The notes: a model not told the origin generated them from the letters alone. Positions 43,055 to 52,154 are shown, numbered from the stretch's first letter. The stretch: DNA of 64,000 nt from DATBJJ01 sp036556425 (GCA_036556425.1 DATBJJ010000044.1:1-64000); one strand, 5' to 3'. Translations and numbers: made by a program.

Positions 43055-43309
43055 ATGGGTGATTCCGGAGAAGGCCTGGTCGACGCGGACGCGAGAATCC
43101 AGGAGCAAATGGAAGAGCGGGAAGCCGAGCGCCGTCGGCGCGCGAGCGCGCAACCGGCGCCGGATCCCGAGCGGACACGCGCCATCGAGTCGCTGCGCCT
43201 CGCGCGCGCCGAGCTCGAGAGTCAGGCCAGCGCGACCACGCACCCCGTGCGCAAGCAGCAGATTCAGGCCGCCCTGGCCGAAATCGACAAGCGCCTCAAG
43301 ACCAGCTGA
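43055..43309 (+). CDS. Small charged helical hypothetical protein
   Basis: An 84-residue soluble protein of unknown function. It is almost wholly helical: an Arg/Glu-rich stretch (EQMEEREAERRRRASAQ), a Pro-rich break, then a second helix pair (ESLRLARAELESQASATT; QIQAALAEIDKRL). It has no Cys, TM or signal. Codon use has the strong GC3 of its neighbours, which supports coding. It is divergent from lhr and convergent with the large kinase gene. Confidence 0.65.
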   Translation: MGDSGEGLVDADARIQEQMEEREAERRRRASAQPAPDPERTRAIESLRLARAELESQASATTHPVRKQQIQAALAEIDKRLKTS

Positions 43310-43361
43310 TCCGCCTTCGCGCTTCCAGCGCTTCGGCGAGACGAGCTGCCTGCGCGTGCGC

Positions 43362-46304
43362 TCACGCATCCTCGAGCGCAGCCGCGAGCATCGTCGCGAA
43401 CGCCTGCGGTGAGCCGGGGCGTCGATCCGGATCGGCGTCGAGCGCCGTGCGGATCGCGCGTTCGGCCGGTCGCGGAATGATGTCCGGCGGCATCGCCGGA
43501 ACGCCGCGCGATTGCGCGAGCACCACGTCGGCGAGCGTGCCACGGCCGAACGGCAGCTGGCCCGACAGCATCTCATAGGCGATCACGCCCAAGCTGAAGA
43601 CGTCGGTGCGCGCGTCCGCGGGCGCGGCGGCGAACTGCTCCGGCGCCATGTACGCCGGAGTTCCGACGATCATGCCGGCGGCCGTGAGCGCCGTATGCGC
43701 CTCGGTCATGCCTCCCTCGGTCGTGCTGTCCTCGCGGCGGTCCTCGCCGACGATCTTCGCCACGCCGAAGTCGAGCACCTTCGCCGGCGCGCCGCCGCCA
43801 GGCAGCAGGATGTTCTCCGGCTTCAGGTCGCGATGGAGCACGCCTTCGCGATGCGCCGCGCCGATTGCCGCGCAGACCGCCTCGAGAATCGGCATCGATT
43901 CGCCGATGTCCAATCGCCCCTGGCGCTGGAGCATCCGGCGAAGATCTTCGCCTCGCACGAGCTCCATCACGAGATACGCGCCGCCGTCGGGGAACGTGCC
44001 GTAGTCGAAGACCGCCACGATCGACGGATGCTGGAGGCGCGCGACGATTTGCGCCTCGCGCCGGAACCGGCGCCGCGCTTCGGGATCGCCGAGCAGCTCG
44101 GCGCGCACGACCTTCAGCGCGACGAGACGATCCAACCGCATGTCGCGCGCGCGATACACGGCGCCCATGCCGCCGCGTCCGAGGAGCTGCTCGATCCGGT
44201 ATTTGTTGTCGACGGTGCGCGGCACGAAGGGGACCGAGCGCATCTCCGCGCCGTCGGAGGGGCAGACCTTCACGCCCGATTCCTCGCAGCGTCCGCATCG
44301 CGGGCATTCGGTCATCGGATCGATCCGCGCGGCAATCCGCGTGGAGTCCGCATCGCCGGACGGCGTCGCCCTCGCTCCGCGCCGGAGGCGCGCGACGTCG
44401 AAGCCCAGCCCCATCTGCGCCGCGATGCTGGCCAGGAGCTGCCGATCCTCGGCGGTGTAGGCCTCTTCGGATCGCCGCTCCCCCAACGCGATCATCGCGA
44501 CGAGCGATCGATCCTGGCCGAGCACCGGCACGAGCAGCGCGGCGCCCGTGCACTCGAGCCACTCCCGTTCTTCCGCCGGCAATCGGCGCGCGGGCGATCG
44601 CGGATCGTTCAGCACGATTTCGAGCGGCTCGTCCGACCATCGCAGCATCGAGACGAGGCCGCCGTCGAGCGGCAGCGGCTCCGCGCTGCCGTGCAGTACG
44701 GTCACCGGCGTGAGCCTGCCGTCCTCGATTCCGCTGACGAGGATTGCAATCATCAGCGGATGCAGCGCCTCGTCCAGCTGATTCACGACCATGCTCGCGA
44801 GATCCGCCGGATCGGTCTCGAAGCGCACGCGGCTCGCGAGCGACAACAGGATCTTTCGCGCGTCGTACTCCTCGCGGAAGAAGCGCTGATCGAGCCACTG
44901 CCGCGCGCGCTCGCGATACGTGAACGTGATCCCCGACGCGGCAATCAGCAGGACATAGAACACCGACCCGCCGGAGGCGATCTGCGCGAGCGACCGGTCG
45001 CGCTCGCGCACGAGCGAAATCGTCAGCGCGATCGCGGGAAGAAACATCAGGACGGTCAGCGATTTGTTTGCGAGTGCGTACTGGAGGCTGCGGCGCAGGA
45101 CGACACGCGGGCCGAGCACCTGCGCCACGCCCACCGCATAGACGACGCCGAAGGCCGGCAGCAGGATGAGAACATGGAGCAAGACCAGGATCGGCGTCGG
45201 ATAGTTGGGACTCGCGAAGCCGGAGAGGTTCGCGACGATGGGAACGCCGTCGCGAACGGCATACGCGAGGATGCCCGGGACCGCGGTGTAGAGCGCCATG
45301 CGAATGCGCCGGCGCTCGTTCGCGTTGTGATTGAGCTTGTAGCGAAACGTACCTTCGAGCATCGCCAGGATGTTGATCGCCAACGAGGACGCGAACGCGG
45401 CGTAGAACACGCGCGGGTGTGTCGCGTCCCACACGGCGAGCGGGAGCGCGGCGTCCATGCCGACGAGAAACGCCGACGTACCCAGCGCGGGGACGATCAA
45501 CGGAATCGCGGCCACAAGCGGCACCGCGTGCACCCACGGAAAGCGATCGAGCAGCTGCGATCGCGACGGGAAATACATGATCGCGAGCGCGATCGTCGGG
45601 AAGGCGAGCGGGCCCGCGAGCCACCCGACGATCGTCAGCACGCGGCCGAGCGGGAGACCGAATTCGGAGCCGAACAGCGGGCCGGCGCCAGCGACGCCGC
45701 TGAAGGCGAGCGCGAGCACGCACAGCCCGGCGGTGAGATCGTAGCTGCGCATCAGCAGCAGGATCACGGCCGCGGAGACGAATACGAGCGTCTGCACGAT
45801 CATGCCGACATGACGCCGGTTCCAGCCGTCGGCGTTCGCTCGCCAGACCGGCAAACGCTCGATCGTCACCGCTCGAGACTGCAGGCTCCACTCGACCGGG
45901 CCGTCGACACCCATCGCGTAGCGTCGACGCCATTCCAACATCGCGGATTGTTCGCTGCTTTGGCTGCCGATGACCGGCGGTGGTCTCTCGCCAGGTCGCG
46001 TGATGCCGCTGACCACATCGCCGTCGCGAACGCCCGCATTCCAGGCGGATCCGCCGACGCTGACGCCGCTGACGGGAGACGACACCAGCCCCATCTTGCC
46101 GACGCTGGGCGGACGCGCTTTGAGCGGGGTATCGGTAGACGTGTCGGCTTGATACGTCGCGCCGACGCCCGCGGGCCAGAGATACGGCCGCACGAACGCG
46201 ACGTCGATGATCGCGTAGACCACCGAGAGGGCGGCGACAACGATCACGCACCAGGCGAACGCGGAGAGGCGTCCGAGGCGGACCGGTTCGGCGGGCGGGG
46301 CCAT
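43362..46304 (-). CDS. PDZ-multi-TM-GAF Ser/Thr protein kinase
   Basis: A 980-residue membrane kinase of unusual build. In order: a TM helix (about 15-35); a PDZ-like domain (GLVSSPVSGVSVGGSAWNAG, VRDGDVVSGI); about eight TM helices (160-470); a GAF domain (about 490-650, ending EDRQLLASIAAQMGLGF); a zinc ribbon (CPRCGRCEESGVKVCPSDG); and a C-terminal kinase (LLGRGGMGAVYRARD, VLHRDLKPENILL, VLDFGVAK, GTPAYMAPEQFAA) that looks active. The kinase is C-terminal rather than N-terminal as in PknB. PDZ plus TM bundle suggests it senses an envelope signal and GAF a small ligand. It starts 21 bases after ftsH on the same strand. Confidence 0.92.
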   Translation of the reverse strand: MAPPAEPVRLGRLSAFAWCVIVVAALSVVYAIIDVAFVRPYLWPAGVGATYQADTSTDTPLKARPPSVGKMGLVSSPVSGVSVGGSAWNAGVRDGDVVSGITRPGERPPPVIGSQSSEQSAMLEWRRRYAMGVDGPVEWSLQSRAVTIERLPVWRANADGWNRRHVGMIVQTLVFVSAAVILLLMRSYDLTAGLCVLALAFSGVAGAGPLFGSEFGLPLGRVLTIVGWLAGPLAFPTIALAIMYFPSRSQLLDRFPWVHAVPLVAAIPLIVPALGTSAFLVGMDAALPLAVWDATHPRVFYAAFASSLAINILAMLEGTFRYKLNHNANERRRIRMALYTAVPGILAYAVRDGVPIVANLSGFASPNYPTPILVLLHVLILLPAFGVVYAVGVAQVLGPRVVLRRSLQYALANKSLTVLMFLPAIALTISLVRERDRSLAQIASGGSVFYVLLIAASGITFTYRERARQWLDQRFFREEYDARKILLSLASRVRFETDPADLASMVVNQLDEALHPLMIAILVSGIEDGRLTPVTVLHGSAEPLPLDGGLVSMLRWSDEPLEIVLNDPRSPARRLPAEEREWLECTGAALLVPVLGQDRSLVAMIALGERRSEEAYTAEDRQLLASIAAQMGLGFDVARLRRGARATPSGDADSTRIAARIDPMTECPRCGRCEESGVKVCPSDGAEMRSVPFVPRTVDNKYRIEQLLGRGGMGAVYRARDMRLDRLVALKVVRAELLGDPEARRRFRREAQIVARLQHPSIVAVFDYGTFPDGGAYLVMELVRGEDLRRMLQRQGRLDIGESMPILEAVCAAIGAAHREGVLHRDLKPENILLPGGGAPAKVLDFGVAKIVGEDRREDSTTEGGMTEAHTALTAAGMIVGTPAYMAPEQFAAAPADARTDVFSLGVIAYEMLSGQLPFGRGTLADVVLAQSRGVPAMPPDIIPRPAERAIRTALDADPDRRPGSPQAFATMLAAALEDA

Positions 46305-46325
46305 GCGCCCCGTATTATGCGTCGG

Positions 46326-48122
46326 TCAGACCTGGCGCGCGCCAGCCTTGTCGAGCAGCGCGCGGATCTCGTCGGCTTCGAGCGATTCCTGATCGAGCAG
46401 CGCTTCCGCGAGCAGGCGGACGGCCTCGCGATTGCGATCGATCACGTCGCGCGCGCGGTCGTATCCGCCGATGATCACGCGGCGGATTTCCTCGTCCACG
46501 CGCTGCGCCGTCGCCTCGCTGATGCCATGCGCGCGATCGCCCTCGAACGCGTTGCCCGGCTTGCGGTAGGCGAGCGGACCGAGATCCGACATGCCCCACT
46601 CGCACACCATGTGCTGCGCGATGTCGGTCGCGCGCTCGATGTCGTTCGAGGCGCCGCTCGTCATGTGGTTCATGAACATCTCTTCGGCGACGCGTCCGCC
46701 CATCAGCACGGCGACCTGCGTCTCGAGGAAGCCCTTCGTGTAGGTGTGCCGATCCTCCTCGGGCAATTGCATCGTCACGCCCATCGCGCGCCCGCGAGGA
46801 ATGATCGTGACCTTGTGCAGCGGATCCGCTCCGGGCACGAGCGCCGCGACGACGGCGTGGCCCGCCTCGTGGTAGGCGCAGTTGACGCGATCCAACTCGC
46901 TCAGCGCGACCGATCGCCGCTCGACGCCCATCAAAACCTTGTCGCGCGCTTCCTGGAGATCCTCGTCGACGACGAGCTGCCGTCCGGCGCGGCCGGCGAG
47001 GAGCGCCGCTTCGTTCACGAGGTTCGCGAGATCGGCGCCGGAGAAGCCGGGCGTGCCGCGCGCGATCGACCGCAGATCCGCGTTGGCATCGACGGAGATC
47101 TTGCGCGTATGGACGCGAAGGATCGCCTCGCGTCCTCTGAGATCGGGATTGCCGACCGTCACTTGACGATCGAACCGGCCCGGGCGCAGGAGCGCCGGAT
47201 CGAGGATGTCCTGGCGGTTCGTGGCGGCGATCACGACGATGCCGCGATGCGGCTCGAAGCCGTCCATCTCGACGAGCAGTTGGTTCAGCGTCTGCTCGCG
47301 TTCCTCGTGGCTGAGCGAATTGCCGCCGCGGCTTCGTCCGACCGCATCGAGCTCGTCGATGAACACGATGCACGACGGATGGCGCCGCGCATCCCGGAAG
47401 AGACGGCGCACGCGCGACGCGCCGACGCCGGCGTACATCTCGACGAAATCCGATCCGCTCGCGAAGAGGAACGGCACGCCTGCCTCGCCCGCAATCGATC
47501 GCGCGAGGAGCGTCTTTCCGGTTCCCGGCGGACCGACGAGGAGGACGCCCTTCGGAATGCGTCCGCCAATCGACGAGAAGCGCGTCGGCTCGCGCAGGAA
47601 GTCGACGATCTCCTTGACTTCGTCCTTGGCTTCGTCGACTCCGGCGACATCCTGGAACGTGATGACGTGCTCGCCGTGCTCGGCGACCCGGGCACGGCCG
47701 GAAATGGACGGAATGCGGCCAGCCGTGGTCCGATAGACCGTGAACGCCAGCAGGGCCAGGAAGCCGGCCGCGAAGACCATCGCGCTCCAGCTGAGCGAGC
47801 CGGGTTCGGCCGACGCGGTCACGTCCACGCGGATGCTCCGGCGGTAGAGATCGTTGATGAACGTCGCGTTCGACGTGAGGAAATCTGGCGGCGCGATCGT
47901 GTGCGTGACGCGGCCGTCTCGAAGCGTGACCTCGAGCGCGCGATCGGCGAAGGTCACGGCCGTGACGTTGCCGGCGTCGACCGCCTTGAGGAACTCCGAG
48001 AAGGCGAGCGGTGGATCGGCCGGCGCGCGGCGCGCGTAATAGATGGCCCCGGCGATGGTCAGCGAGACCAGGACGGCAGCAATGATGAGAACGCGCGGTC
48101 GTCGAAAGCGAGCAAAGTCCAC
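46326..48122 (-). CDS. ftsH: FtsH ATP-dependent zinc metalloprotease
   Basis: A 598-residue membrane protease. An N-terminal TM, a periplasmic FtsH extracellular domain (FSEFLKAVDAGNVTAVTF) and a second TM precede the AAA module (VLLVGPPGTGKTLLARSIAG, IVFIDELDAVGRSR, LLRPGRFDRQV) and the M41 protease with HEAGH (H418-H422) and the metal Asp region SGASNDIERAT. It degrades membrane and regulatory proteins. The start is GTG at 48122. It is followed by the large kinase gene, which may share its transcript, so FtsH could control or be tuned by that kinase; this link is inferred from position only. Confidence 0.96.
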   Translation of the reverse strand: MDFARFRRPRVLIIAAVLVSLTIAGAIYYARRAPADPPLAFSEFLKAVDAGNVTAVTFADRALEVTLRDGRVTHTIAPPDFLTSNATFINDLYRRSIRVDVTASAEPGSLSWSAMVFAAGFLALLAFTVYRTTAGRIPSISGRARVAEHGEHVITFQDVAGVDEAKDEVKEIVDFLREPTRFSSIGGRIPKGVLLVGPPGTGKTLLARSIAGEAGVPFLFASGSDFVEMYAGVGASRVRRLFRDARRHPSCIVFIDELDAVGRSRGGNSLSHEEREQTLNQLLVEMDGFEPHRGIVVIAATNRQDILDPALLRPGRFDRQVTVGNPDLRGREAILRVHTRKISVDANADLRSIARGTPGFSGADLANLVNEAALLAGRAGRQLVVDEDLQEARDKVLMGVERRSVALSELDRVNCAYHEAGHAVVAALVPGADPLHKVTIIPRGRAMGVTMQLPEEDRHTYTKGFLETQVAVLMGGRVAEEMFMNHMTSGASNDIERATDIAQHMVCEWGMSDLGPLAYRKPGNAFEGDRAHGISEATAQRVDEEIRRVIIGGYDRARDVIDRNREAVRLLAEALLDQESLEADEIRALLDKAGARQV

Positions 48123-48272
48123 AGAGGCGTTCCGTTTCGCGGAGCGGCGGCGCGCGCAGGCCTGCGCCCGGCACTTCGGCAGCCGACTTAGTTAGATTGA
48201 AGTTAAGGACACTCCGCTGGGGGTGGAATGCACCTTTAAGTGTACACGAGCGACAGCACGACAGCAACCCGC

Positions 48273-48962
48273 ATGAACCTTTTTTCGGCCTGGCTCGTCC
48301 ACCTCTACACTGCCCTTGGCGCACTCGCCGCGTTTTTCGGCGTCATTGCGGTGTTTGGCGAGCGCTATCGCGATGCCTTTCTCTGGATGGCGGCGGCCAC
48401 GCTCGTCGACGCTACGGATGGGGTGCTGGCGCGCCGTTTTCGCGTCAAAGCGCGCCTCCCGTCCGTCGACGGCGCGCGCCTCGACGACATCGTCGACTAC
48501 CTGACGTTCGTTTTTCTCCCGATGCTGCTCCTCTATCATGCGGGGGAGGCATCGGTGGTTGCGTGTTCCGCGGCGTTGTTGAGCAGCCTTTACGGGTTCT
48601 CGTCGGCCGACGCGAAGACCGACGATCACTTTTTCACGGGTTTTCCCTCGTACTGGAACATCGTGGCGCTCTATCTGCACATCGGGGCATTCGGGTCGCC
48701 GGCCAATGACGTCGTGCTGCTGGCGCTGAGCGCCCTCGTGTTCTGGAGGATCGGCTACGTGTACCCGACGCGAACGCCCGAGCTGCGCGGCTTGACGTTG
48801 ACGCTTGGCGCGATCTGGGCGGCGATGGTCGTCGCGATGATCCTGTTGATGCCGGACGTGCCGCGCGTTCTCTTCGCCGCCTCGCTCGTCTTTCCGCTCT
48901 ACTACTTCGCGCTCTCGATCGTCCTTCACGCGCGGCGCCGTCCGCGCACGGTTCGATCGTGA
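48273..48962 (+). CDS. pcs: CDP-alcohol phosphatidyltransferase, phosphatidylcholine synthase-like
   Basis: A 229-residue membrane enzyme with about seven helices. The CDP-alcohol phosphotransferase motif is complete: D46-x2-D49-G50-x2-A53-R54, then G67-x3-D71-x3-D75. The spacing after A-R is longer than in PgsA and, with FFTGFPSYWNIVALYL, points to phosphatidylcholine synthase (choline plus CDP-diacylglycerol). Another head-group alcohol remains possible. Start MNLFSAW at 48273 was chosen because the family begins there; GTG 48240 is an alternative. Its TGA overlaps the ATG of the downstream PBP1A gene (TGATG), coupling phospholipid and cell-wall synthesis in one operon. Confidence 0.85.
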   Translation: MNLFSAWLVHLYTALGALAAFFGVIAVFGERYRDAFLWMAAATLVDATDGVLARRFRVKARLPSVDGARLDDIVDYLTFVFLPMLLLYHAGEASVVACSAALLSSLYGFSSADAKTDDHFFTGFPSYWNIVALYLHIGAFGSPANDVVLLALSALVFWRIGYVYPTRTPELRGLTLTLGAIWAAMVVAMILLMPDVPRVLFAASLVFPLYYFALSIVLHARRRPRTVRS

Positions 48963-50962
48963 TGACGCGCGCCGTTCGCGATCGCATCGCCGCCGGCGTG
49001 TTCGCCGTCCTCGTCATCGCGTCGGTCGTGTCGGTGACGTGGCTGCTGCGCCAGGCATATGCGGTCCACCGGCTCACGCGCGGCGTCGGCGATACGTGGT
49101 TCCTCGCGGCGGATGGACAGCGCTGGTTCAGGATGGACGAGCACCGCCGCGACGTTCCCCTCGATCAGATCCCCGCGCACCTGCAGCACGCGTTCATCGC
49201 GATCGAGGACCACCGTTTCTATTCGCATCCCGGAATCGATCCCATCGCGCTCGGCCGCGCCGCCTTCAGGAATCTTCGATCGCCAGGGACCGTCGAAGGC
49301 GGCAGTACGTTGACGCAGCAACTCGCGCGGACGCTGTTCCTGTCGAACAAGAAGACCTACGGCCGCAAGATCCGCGAGGCCGCGATCGCGATGATGATCG
49401 ACGGTCAGCTCACGAAGGATCAGGTCCTCGAGCTGTATCTGAACCGGATCTACCTCAGCGCCGGCGTCTACGGCGTCGAGACGATGTCGCGGCATTTGTT
49501 CGGCCGGCCGGTCGAGCAACTCAATCTCGCGGAGTGCGCGTTGATCGCCGGCCTCGCGCGCGCGCCCGCCACCCTGTCGCCCTGGTCGAATCTCGACGGC
49601 GCGCTGGCGCGAAGCCGCGTCGTCCTCACGCGCATGCGCGAAGAGGGATTCATCACCGAATCGCAGGAACGGGAAGCGATCCGCACGAGCATTCGCGTTC
49701 GCCCGTTCCCGGGCGCCGCCGATCCTCGCGGCGGCTACGCGAAGGAGTTTTTGCGCCAGTTGTTCCGCGAGCGCTTCGGCGGCGATCATCCGCCGGACTG
49801 GGAGGTGCGGACGACGTTCGTGCCGGCGCTGCAGGACGCGGCGGAGCAGTCGGTGCGCGCGGGGCTCGCGCGATTCAATCAGCCGGACCTGCAGGCGGCG
49901 CTCGTCGCCATCGATCCGCGCAACGGCAACATCCTCGCGATCGTCGGCGGGCGAGACTTCGCCGAATCGCAGTTCAACCGGGCGGCTCGCAGCCGCCGTC
50001 AGCCGGGATCCGCCTTCAAGCCGTTCCTGTATGCGGCGGCGCTCGAGCACGGCTACTCGCCGGTGTCCACGATCCAGGGGCTGACGACGATTCAGCCTCA
50101 AGGGCCGGACGAGTGGTCGCCGCGGAATGCCGACGGCAGCACGCCCGACGTGTTGACGCTGCGCGCGGCGCTCCTCGAATCGAACAATCGCGCGGCGACG
50201 GTGCTGCAGCAGCAAGTGGGCTCGCGTCCCGTGCTGCGGCTCGCGTCTCACGTCGGCCTGCGCGACATGCCGGACGTGCCGTCGCTCTCGCTCGGCACGG
50301 GCCTCGTCACGCCGCTCGAGTTGACGGCGGCGTACGCGACGTTTCCAAACGGCGGCCTCGCGGTCGTGCCGCGCGGGATCGTTCGCGTGTTCGACGCCGA
50401 CGGCGGCATCGCGCTCGATAATCCGGTCGAGAGCGAACGCGTCATCTCGGTGCAGAGCGCGTTTCAGATGGTGTCGATGCTCGGCGACGTGATCGATCGC
50501 GGGACCGGTTCGTCCGTGCGCCGCGCGGGCATCGGCTTTCCGGTCGGAGGGAAGACCGGCACGACGAACGAATTCAAGGACGCATGGTTCGTCGGGTTTT
50601 CGTCGAACCTCGTCGTCGGCGTGTGGGTGGGATTCGATCAGCCGAAGCCGATCGGCCGCGACGCGTACGGATCGCGGTACGCGGCGCCGATCTGGACGGA
50701 TTTCATGCGCCGGTCGACCCGCACGCGCATTCCCGGCGCCTTCGATCCGCCGGTCAGCCTGCAGGAAGTCACGTTGTGCCGGGTGTCATATTTGCGCCCG
50801 GTGGAAGGCTGTCCGACGTACACGGAATACCTCAAGTCGGACGACCAAGCGCCCGGACGGCTGTGTCCCGTCCACGAGGGCAGCATGAAGCAGCAGGTCC
50901 GCCGCGCGGTCGAAGGAATTCTCTCCAACCTCGGCCGTAGAATCCGCGGCATTTTCCGCTAG
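48962..50962 (+). CDS. Penicillin-binding protein 1A family (second copy)
   Basis: A 666-residue bifunctional PBP with one N-terminal TM. Glycosyltransferase: FIAIEDHRFYSHPGIDPIAL and EGGSTLTQQLARTLFLS. Transpeptidase: RRQPGSAFKPFLYAAALE (Ser-x-x-Lys), ESNNRAATVL and GGKTGTTNEFKDAWFVGF. It is a clear paralogue of the PBP at 34.9-37.0 kb but differs in length and tail, which here has two Cys (VEGCPTYTEYLKS; GRLCPVHEGS) and a basic end. The ATG at 48962 shares its A with the pcs stop. A large inverted repeat array follows the stop codon. Confidence 0.94.
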   Translation: MTRAVRDRIAAGVFAVLVIASVVSVTWLLRQAYAVHRLTRGVGDTWFLAADGQRWFRMDEHRRDVPLDQIPAHLQHAFIAIEDHRFYSHPGIDPIALGRAAFRNLRSPGTVEGGSTLTQQLARTLFLSNKKTYGRKIREAAIAMMIDGQLTKDQVLELYLNRIYLSAGVYGVETMSRHLFGRPVEQLNLAECALIAGLARAPATLSPWSNLDGALARSRVVLTRMREEGFITESQEREAIRTSIRVRPFPGAADPRGGYAKEFLRQLFRERFGGDHPPDWEVRTTFVPALQDAAEQSVRAGLARFNQPDLQAALVAIDPRNGNILAIVGGRDFAESQFNRAARSRRQPGSAFKPFLYAAALEHGYSPVSTIQGLTTIQPQGPDEWSPRNADGSTPDVLTLRAALLESNNRAATVLQQQVGSRPVLRLASHVGLRDMPDVPSLSLGTGLVTPLELTAAYATFPNGGLAVVPRGIVRVFDADGGIALDNPVESERVISVQSAFQMVSMLGDVIDRGTGSSVRRAGIGFPVGGKTGTTNEFKDAWFVGFSSNLVVGVWVGFDQPKPIGRDAYGSRYAAPIWTDFMRRSTRTRIPGAFDPPVSLQEVTLCRVSYLRPVEGCPTYTEYLKSDDQAPGRLCPVHEGSMKQQVRRAVEGILSNLGRRIRGIFR

Positions 50963-50963
50963 G

Positions 50964-51102
50964 GACTCAGACTTGACTCAGACTCGACTCAGACTCGAGT
51001 CAGACTCAGGTCAAAGTGCTTGCGCCGCAGCAACCCCAACAAACCGGCGGATCTGGAACGAATCACGGTGTCTGAGTCAAGTCTGAGTCAAGTCTGAGTC
51101 AG
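50964..51102. repeat. Opposed 11-bp arrays forming a giant hairpin
   Basis: Left block: four contiguous 11-bp units (GACTCAGACTT, GACTCAGACTC twice, GAGTCAGACTC; 50964-51007). Right block: three 11-bp units (GTCTGAGTCAA twice, GTCTGAGTCAG; 51070-51102), the reverse complement of the left. Bases 50964-50994 and 51070-51100 pair over 31 bp with one mismatch, enclosing 75 bases. It begins one base after the PBP1A stop. Confidence 0.9.
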
Positions 51103-51138
51103 GTCTTACCCGGCCTCAGCTTTGCAGACGCTGACGTG

Positions 51139-51351
51139 ATGAAGATCGCAGCCATCGTCCTGATCGTGCTCGGCGTGATCTCGCTGGCGTACGGCGGGAT
51201 CTCCTACACCACACGTGAGAAAGTCCTCGACATCGGTCCGATCGAGGCGACCGCGGAACGGCATCGCACGCTGCCGCTCCCGCCGGTCATCGGGGGCGTC
51301 GCCGTCATCGCCGGCATCGCGCTCCTCGTGGTGGGATCGAAGAAATCCTGA
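51139..51351 (+). CDS. DUF3185-like small membrane protein
   Basis: A 70-residue protein with two TM helices (IAAIVLIVLGVISLAYGGI and PVIGGVAVIAGIALLVVG) joined by a short loop (YTTREKVLDIGPIEATAE). This loop pattern matches the DUF3185 family of small inner-membrane proteins of unknown function. ATG 51139 was preferred to the GTG three bases upstream. It converges, seven bases apart, on the exported kinase-like gene. Confidence 0.8.
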   Translation: MKIAAIVLIVLGVISLAYGGISYTTREKVLDIGPIEATAERHRTLPLPPVIGGVAVIAGIALLVVGSKKS

Positions 51352-51357
51352 CGGCGC

Positions 51358-52116
51358 TCAGAAGAAGACGGCGTTGCCGCCCTTGGCGACGAGCGCGTCG
51401 ATCTTTTTCTTCATGGCGTCGCGCCGCCGGAGGAGCGACGGGATTTGACGGCTGTCGAGCCACTTGCCGAGGCTCGCCTTCAGCGTCGGCTCGTCGAGCG
51501 CCAGCATCCGCTCCCAGAGCCGCCGATCGATGTTCTGCAGCTCCTGCGGCAGCTTCAGGTCGGTCACGAACGCGCGCGAGTGATCGATGAGGAACAGGTG
51601 CCACTCGTCGTCGACGAGCAGGTTGCCCTTGTTGCGATCGCTGTTGCCGATCAGATCGTCGAACATCTTCATCCGCGCGAGTTGGTGTCCCCACGTCGCC
51701 GGCTTCGGCAGCGGCAGGACCGTCTCCCACGAGCGAACGCCTTCGAGCCACAGCACCGCCGCGCCCGATTCGTGATTGACCTCGCGCTCGACGACGACGG
51801 GGACCATGCTCAACCCGAGGAGCTTGTCGAGCTCGTACGCGGCGATCTCCGACTTGTAGCTCTCGAAGTAGCCGTCGCGCATCCCCGGCTTGAGCGGCTT
51901 CCAGGCGAACGATCGCGCGATCCCGCCGGGCGCGAGATACGCGCGCTGTGGACGCGTGACGCCGATCGGGATTTCCGCGACCTTCTCGACCTTGGCGGTC
52001 CGGAGGAACTCCTCGACTTCGGCCGTGCGTCCGTTCCAGATGTTCGCGCAAACCGCCGTCTTTGCGGGCGCCTGCGCGATTGCGAGAGCGATGAGCGCCG
52101 CGAACAGTGAGAGCAT
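51358..52116 (-). CDS. Exported FAM20/HipA-like kinase-fold protein
   Basis: A 252-residue protein with a signal peptide (LSLFAALIALAIAQAPA), so it should act outside the cytoplasm. The body reads as a small atypical kinase: a Lys in RSFAWKPLKPG (K73), a helix Glu in YKSEIAAYELDKLLG (E90), then FDDLIGNSDRNKGNLLVD with a catalytic-type Asp (D160) and Asn (N165), and LFLIDHSRAF with a metal-binding-type Asp (D178). FD-LIGN-DR and the D-x2-R-x-F element are the pattern of FAM20C-type secretory kinases and of HipA/PI3K-like folds. The substrate is unknown. Phosphotransfer is inferred from these residues only. It is divergent from the tandem-kinase gene. Confidence 0.75.
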   Translation of the reverse strand: MLSLFAALIALAIAQAPAKTAVCANIWNGRTAEVEEFLRTAKVEKVAEIPIGVTRPQRAYLAPGGIARSFAWKPLKPGMRDGYFESYKSEIAAYELDKLLGLSMVPVVVEREVNHESGAAVLWLEGVRSWETVLPLPKPATWGHQLARMKMFDDLIGNSDRNKGNLLVDDEWHLFLIDHSRAFVTDLKLPQELQNIDRRLWERMLALDEPTLKASLGKWLDSRQIPSLLRRRDAMKKKIDALVAKGGNAVFF

Positions 52117-52154
52117 GCGGACAAGGTAACACACGAACCGTGCTTTAATGGCTC

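Noticed and set aside
43512..48191. A plus-strand open frame of about 1559 codons
   Set aside because: It lies antisense across the kinase and ftsH genes. Very high third-position GC leaves few stops in the opposite frame, and its translation is Arg/His/Asp-rich without any domain.
50964..51102. Integron attC site or CRISPR array
   Set aside because: The units are 11 bp with no spacers and there are no attC core sites, integrase or cas genes. It fits the opposed-array class seen elsewhere in the window.
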